Assembly: GCA_963978895.1 (NCBI GenBank)
Contig: OZ022239.1
Span: forward strand, 35,987,830-36,051,829
From: Erpobdella octoculata
Taxonomy: Eukaryota > Annelida > Clitellata > Hirudinida > Erpobdellidae
Length of the DNA: 64,000 bases
Direction: 5' to 3'
The notes under the pieces were generated by a model. That model had not been told where the DNA came from and did not search any database. It worked only from the letters and a program-made list of their open reading frames with translations. The translations under genes were made by a program, and so were the position numbers. The first letter of the stretch is position 1; each line of letters opens with the position of its first letter. Positions 57,373 through 64,000 of the stretch are shown in pieces.

Positions 57373-57588
57373 TTTCAATAAACCACGACCGTTGCTAACT
57401 TCTATGTTATTGAGTAAAACGAAGTCTGAGGAACAAAATAACCGCATACTAATAATATATGGTGCTTCAACATTAAATATAAGCTCAGCATGTTCACATT
57501 TCCAGAGGTGTCTCATGCGGTTATATTGGCCCTCAGACGCCTCAAACTCAAAAACATAGAAGTTAGCAACGGTCGTCGTTTATTGAAA
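57373..57588. repeat. 42-bp inverted repeat (foldback/MITE candidate)
   Basis: Arms 57373-57414 and 57547-57588 (marker ACGACCGTTGCTAACTTCTA) are reverse complements with two or three mismatches around a 132-bp spacer. No target duplication was recognised. Confidence 0.75.
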
Positions 57589-57699
57589 CTGATTACTAAA
57601 AAACAGTTTTTTAACTGCAACGCTAACTTTGTTTTTTCTAATTGTGAGCCAATCCAAATCTGGACAAAATGAAATTATTTTTAAAAAATTTGAAACAAC

Positions 57700-60600
57700 T
57701 CACACTTGATTGAAGGTCACACTAAGAAAATGTGTACAGCCATTATATTTATTTGTTATGTATGATACTTTAATAGGAAATGTTTGAGTATAAAACTTGA
57801 TAAATGATGAACTAACTTGTTTATTTGTACTGTACAACAATGTGTTCAAGCGTTTTTTTTTATTAACTGTTTGTACTTTTTAAAATTAAGAAAAGTATTT
57901 TCCTCTGAGGCCTATGTTATGTTAATGGAAAGTTCTTTCTGTAAGAAAATCCTGATGCCAATGTTATGTAGAGTAAGAATAAGACTTTTTTGCCATTCAA
58001 GATTGAAAGTTTTTTAGGATCTAAAAAGCAGTTAGGGTGGTACCTTTTTTTGTTGGTATATCATGTCGCAATCATGTTAAAAAAAATGATAATATATTTA
58101 AAAAAAAATGTTCATCGATTTACATATTGATGAAGTGAAAGAGATAGGGCAATAAAAAATTAAGAGATTTTTAGGCTTATTGGATTTTAGACTAAAACTA
58201 ACTATCGATGATTTCCTACTTCTGTGTAGATTTCTAGAAGACAAAGATTTATTCATAATGTGAAGAAGAGTTCTACGATTTGGCTCTAATAGTTTGGATA
58301 AAACTTCATAATTAATTCGATAAGATTCTGAATCAATTTTCTGTTTTGTTAAGTTTTTTGTTAAGTTCTTCTAATGAAATTTTTTCGTTATTTTACATGA
58401 AGTCAAAATGATACTTTTTTGAGTAGGCTGTTTTTTCTGTAATTAATTTAAGATTTTTTTCTCATCTAGATTTTTTTTATTTTAAAAGTTGGGTGAAGAT
58501 AATTTTGGCTTAAAATATTGCTTAAAGTCTTGGCTAATATTTAAGTTTTTTTCATATTCATGAAAAAGCAGTTTAGTGTTGACTGACTTCAAAAAGCTGG
58601 AATTTTTAGTGTTTTGTGTTTTACACTTTTGGCCCGAGCTGTGAGCCAAAGCTGATTGAGTGAGGAACTGTGGTTGAGAGTTGTGCATACGTGTTTCCAA
58701 ACTTCAGATTTAGCTTCTTTAACACTTTTTTCCTGCTATATTTTTCAATTGCTTATAATTGTTTTGGTTGCAATCTGAAGGTGTTTCATAGAAAAGATTT
58801 CTTGTTTTGTTTCCTGCTTTAATGGCTAAAAAACAATGCAATTCCAGAAAAGAGCCAATTGCCTGTTGGAGGAAGTAGAAAATATGTTCTTAGGGGTATT
58901 TTCTTCAACGACATTGATTAGTGTTGTTGTGTAATAACCATTTAGTTCATCAATATCTAGGGAGTCTATTGACAAGTTTTTTTATTTGTTTTTAACTGAA
59001 AATTTAATTGAAACTATTTTGTTCAGCTAATGTTTAAGTTGTGTGGCAGATGAAAACTTGGAAAGTTTTTTTCTAAAGGAGATCATCGTGGAGCAATGAT
59101 TGCTGCGAAGCTTTAATACCGATTGCCAGAGCCAGTGCTTGCAACAACAAGTTGAAAAGTGGAGATGATGTTTTCAATGAGCTTTCATATCTGGTTAGTA
59201 CTGTTGGCACCAAAAAGAGGAGAATGAGCATTTAAATCAAATATTTATTTGATTGGTTGAGGTTTAGAAGTTGCTCAGAGCTGTCGAATTTTACAAAATT
59301 TTGACAAAATTGCTGTTCTAGCAAAGCATAAAAAAACATAATACCAAATTAAGTAACCAACATTATTGAAAATATTAAATGATTCAACAGTGTATTACAT
59401 TAACTAATTACCAGTTCACCTATTAACTTCAAAATTTTTATTAGAGAACATTAAAAATTAGTAAAACAGTTTATATTCTGGTTTCGGTACTAATAAATTA
59501 CTATCCAACTGACAGTATGCGGTGTTGAAAAGTTTTACAATTTGTTTAAAGTGTAGTGCTAGATTTCAGTCGCCAGCAAAGATTTCTTAACCTCATGAAA
59601 CTTGGTTTTGGGCCCTGAGGTGATTTACAACAGGCACTGCTTCTGTTCTTTGACAGCAACACAGATAGTGCCACGAAAAAAATGGCTGACACACTTCAAC
59701 ATTCTGGACACAGAAACGTATCCAATTAAAAGATTTTGTATATGTCAATACCATGAACTTTTTTGAAATACTTAAACTGTCAACCACGTTTCTAACAGAA
59801 GTAGAAGTAGATCAGTGGAAACAGGTTAAAAAATTCCAGATTGCCAGGCTGACAGCTTGAGAGTGGTAAATAATGCTGCACACCAAAGAGTCAAACTTAA
59901 ATAAGATTCAATTTATTCTTCACAAAAATTGAACAGAAGCAATTTCCTTGCCATGTTTAGAGCATTTTTTTAAATATGTCTTCATTTTTTTTAAACGATA
60001 ACATTTTTATATTTTAGTATATGTTATATTAGTTTTATCTACGTTAGATATTACCCAGAAATTTGAGAGAAGCCGCAGTATTTAAACATTGGTTCAGTCA
60101 CCACAGTAACTGCTGATGACTACGTATAGTTGTTTGGAAGCCAAATTGAAAATTAGACTTGTTCAAATTGTTGAATATGTATTTCTATTTATTTATCCGT
60201 AGTAAAATTATCTGCTCCACACCAGATCGATTGATGGTCAGGAAGTAAATTCATATAAAATCAGAAGCTATGTTAATTGTATAAACAGATAAGCATGACA
60301 GCAGAATTATTTGGTGAAACTTGCAAGTTTTTGTACATCCGCTTAAAAATGTTGTAATGTTCTTTATTAGGTTAACCTAAATTTACATATCTTACACTTT
60401 TCATTTTAACTGCACTGCATGTTTTTCAAATATTTTCTTAAATTTGCTTTTTTTTAAATAAAATAATTTTGAAGAAAAATAGTTAATAATTAAAAAAACA
60501 GATTAATGTTTTGTCAGATTCACCTCACCACAGTAAATAACAAACGTCAACATTTTGTTCTTTAAATACTGACTTAAAAGCCTGTAAAATTAAAAAATAA

Positions 60601-63600
60601 ACTAAATATTTTCAAAACAACGATAATGCGTATTGAATGAATTGCTATATCTTTTATAATAACTTTACCGTTATATGCTTGTTTGCTTGCTTGTATTAGA
60701 CAAAAAAAGTTTGGAAGTCGTAATTTATTCACTTCTCGTTATCCGATAGTGCTGAAATTTTGTGTTTTTGTTTGTCATAAAAAACAATGCTTTCTATTCA
60801 ATTTTCAGATCTACTGTTATTAATAGCCCTATTTTCTGCTTACTTTCTATAAAACATCGATTATAAAATGCTCGCTATGTTGCTATTCATTCCTATGAAA
60901 ACTTCTGCTCTATCGAATGTAATATAAATGTGTTAAACGTCACGGTTTATTTTATTGAAAGAAAGCAATTTCATTTTTTTTAAATTAACATTTTCCGCAA
61001 TCCGATCGATCTGAAAATTTTCACGTCGATTTAATAATTTATCGACAATACGATTTTTCTATTTGTAGTAGAATATTGTTTATATAACTACAACGGAAAA
61101 GATTTTTTCTAAAAATAATTAATTAGACTTTCAACAATTGTTTTGTGATTTTTTAGTCAAAATCTTTATAAATTCAAATTTTGACAAAATTATTAATTGT
61201 CAGATTTCGTGTTCATGAATGCTGAAATATAAAATTTACACTAAGAGCATTCTCATCATTTATATAATATGTTTATCTATTTTATAGACTTATATCATTA
61301 TAAAAAATTATTTGCATTAAATTAGGATCAGGCTATTTAAAAAAAAACCTTTTTTAAATATATAAAGGATTTGTATTAAACAAGGTTTTTTAAGTTTGTT
61401 TGTTTTTAAACATCGTATGAGCACTTTGTAAATTATTGAGTTTTTTATAGTTTTATTACTTGGATTTGTAATTCGTTTTTAAGTAATTTTTGTACATGTC
61501 TAACAGTCAGCAAAAACAAGTTAAAGTTAATTAGAAAATTCAAAACAAGCTTTTAAGACGCTAAAAAATATCGTAGCGACATCGTATCGTAAAAGTATTA
61601 CGTCGTGAACAGTACAATTTTAGAAACATCTACAATAAGTAAGCGGTGAACAAAACAAAAAGTTACATCGTGAACAAATTATAGGAAAATGTTGATTTAC
61701 CCTTTTTTAAACTATTTTTCAAAAATATGTGTATATCTTTTTTTAAAACTAAACTATTTTTTGCGTGTATCATTTAAATTTTTTTTTACAAAAGTCTTCG
61801 TAGTAGACTACATCGAAAAGACTCAGAGCCATTTTGAAAAACGTATCAGAATGCTTAGCTTTCTTTTATTTGAATAAATTATACATAAATACAATTGTAA
61901 AACTAATTCAATATTTTTTTAAAATTCCTATTTTACAATTAAAATAAACTGTAAGTATTGTAAAACATATTTTGACGCTCGTAGGTACATTGTTGTTTAC
62001 TTTTAGCTAAATGCAAACTAAATCTAAAAAAACTTCTTAAAAATTCGTTTTAAGATTTTCATTTTAATTATTTCAGTTTCATAATTTAATTGACTAATTT
62101 TACCTTTATTTCAAATTGATTGTTAATTGCATTTATATTGAAATATTGAAATGCACTAATAAGCGAATATATTTTTCGTAAGTGAAAATTGTAAAAAATT
62201 CCATCTACGACAACCAATAATCACAGCTGAGAGAAATAAAAAACATCGCATCCACAATCAAACAAGTTATTATTTTGTTTGCAACGAAACTAGCAAGACA
62301 CACACTGACAAAAACTGTCTATTATAAATTACAAAACAATTATTGAACTTTTCTTCAATACAGTATGTGACATTTAGTAAAAGTGGTATTTTTCTTATTT
62401 TTTAGACTCTCTCAATAACTAACTAAATTCTCACCAGATAAGTTTAGACTAAATTAGAAAAATACCAAAAAAAGTTACATAGTTCAATTAAATTGTAATC
62501 TGACAATATAGATTAAAATATCTTTTTTCTATGTTTAAGGCTTTGCACTGCAAGAAATAATTTGCCGGTCATTGTGTGCACAGATGATGTAGAATTAAAC
62601 AAGTATTCTACATGAGCAAACTTTTTTAGAACCAGCTTTGTACCGATAATATATATCTAGAAGTCCAAGTTTAAACTACGATTGGGTAGTAAGTTTCCTG
62701 ACAACGACACTGACATCTGGTATTAATGTTTTTCTAATCTGTTTGCAACATTTGCATGAGTGAATTTTTGTGGAAAAAGGTATCAATAAATTGATAAAAA
62801 ATAAACTAATAATGGTGATGTTTAAAAATTGACGTTTTTTGTTAAAATAGTTTTTTTTTAATATTCAATCAAACAAAAAAATTATCAGTGAAAAACCGTC
62901 AACGCACAACAACTAAAATATGAAACAATCTAAAAGAAAAATAGAGCTGAATAACAAGCACTTTTAAAAAAATACTATTTTGTATTAACGTTAGGTCTAA
63001 CACAAACATTATAATCTGTTACATTTCCTCAGGATCAATCGCTGACAAGGGAAACAGACAAAGAAGAAAATGAAAATGAAATAAAACCGATTTGTATATG
63101 GCAAAATATCGAAAAAAGTATACACAATATTTTGTTTTATTACTGTTCTTGTTGAATGACATGAATCATAAATTATTTCACTAAGTTTTTGATTTTGCAA
63201 TTGTTTTATCTTTTTTTTTTGTAATGTTGAAATTATAAATTTTCAATTTATAGTGGTGCCTGGGAAACAGGTTAAACTGGAAGCAATGCAACAAATCATT
63301 TACAAATTTTTTAATTTCAAATTAATTTTATGCAACTATGCAAATAATTTGCAAATTTATAATTTTACATAAGTTTTAATTTTTTTTGTTTTGTGTAGAA
63401 CTTGTATTTCTTATAAAAAGTTTAGGTCAGATTATTAGAGCACCATCGCTACTACAAACTTAAAATCACAATCAGTGCTGTTGGGTTAATAGTCACCTAC
63501 AATTTGATGCCTCTTACAAACTCGCAAATTTCTATAACTAATTCTAATCAATAGTAATAATATTTTGGCATTTCACGCCCCTATTGAAGCCGTCGTACAA

Positions 63601-64000
63601 AGGCTATTAAAAAAAACCGTTAAAATACCAGAAGGCTCGGTAATCACGCTATTTATTTTATACTTATGAAGTCTAAATTTGAAAAAAACTAACCCATAAA
63701 AACAAAGTTTTTATTATAAATCCTTTATATACGATCCTAGATTTTTATTTTATTTGAATTTTTGAAAAATTTTTGATTTTTTTGAAAAAAAATTTGAATT
63801 TTTGAATTTTTTGAAAAACTTAATTATACAATATCCGATCAAACTGAAATTTTGATAGATTCAATTGTCTCGCAGCCCAAGTCGATGTGCCAAATTTCAG
63901 CTCGATCGGATAACGGGAAGTGAGTTAATTTTGAGACTCAAAGTTTGTGACCGACAGGAAGACAGACAGACAGACAGACGGGAAGACAATCGAAAATAAT
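57700..64000. other. A+T-rich DNA without a supported gene
   Basis: Only short frames are found. 58480-59780 on the minus strand has broken frames that might be an old transposon. About 60690-61080 and 63714-64000 contain repeat-like ends: GTTATCCGATAGTGCTGAAA, and GATCGGATAACGGGAAGTGA followed by a CAGACAGACAGA tract. Both are typical of a dispersed repeat family also seen near 16200 and 19450. Confidence 0.4.

Overview
The window is nuclear DNA from an animal. It is strongly A+T-rich (estimated by eye). It has spliced genes with phase-consistent GT-AG introns and one apparent GC-AG intron, eukaryotic tRNA genes with internal promoters, poly(A) signals, long microsatellites and many transposable elements (Helitron-like, hAT, Harbinger-like, non-LTR and LTR). 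The recognisable genes are fascin, a SHIPPO-repeat sperm-tail/ciliary protein (ODF3/CIMAP family) and an immunoglobulin-superfamily protein, so the source is metazoan. I cannot name the phylum; an invertebrate is most likely.

Layout. 1-4490 is repeats: abutting Helitron-like elements, a large inverted repeat built of 18-bp units, and a CATA array. 4544-8515 holds the 3' exons of an Ig-domain gene (+ strand), whose upstream exons lie outside the window. It converges on an ODF3/CIMAP gene (8628-10687, minus strand, 5 exons). Upstream of that on the same strand is a complete fascin gene (11781-14164, 5 coding exons, 502 aa). From about 14.2 to 21.9 kb I see little beyond simple repeats and repeat relics. 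21.9-31.8 kb is a tRNA-Ala/tRNA-Gly cluster with truncated copies, mixed with hAT elements, some nested inside a minus-strand Helitron-like element. Four of the hAT elements have exact 8-bp target duplications.

32.5-49.5 kb holds a Harbinger-like MITE, a tRNA-derived SINE, a nearly intact non-LTR retrotransposon of about 5.6 kb that has split an ATC/ACC microsatellite, and an internally deleted LTR retrotransposon with near-identical LTRs and a 5-bp target duplication. Small phase-compatible minus-strand exons at 33670, 34685, 44959 and perhaps 53479 suggest one long-intron gene spanning these insertions. Two more minus-strand exons (52722 and 54155) may end a second gene. 55-57 kb has truncated copies of the same non-LTR family. 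57.6-64 kb is A+T-rich DNA in which I find no convincing gene.

No operon-like or defence-type system is visible. The points most worth a second look are the nested transposon stack, the palindromic Helitron-associated repeat, the GC-AG intron in fascin, the tRNA-Ala anticodon switch, the dismembered LTR element and the cryptic long-intron gene.
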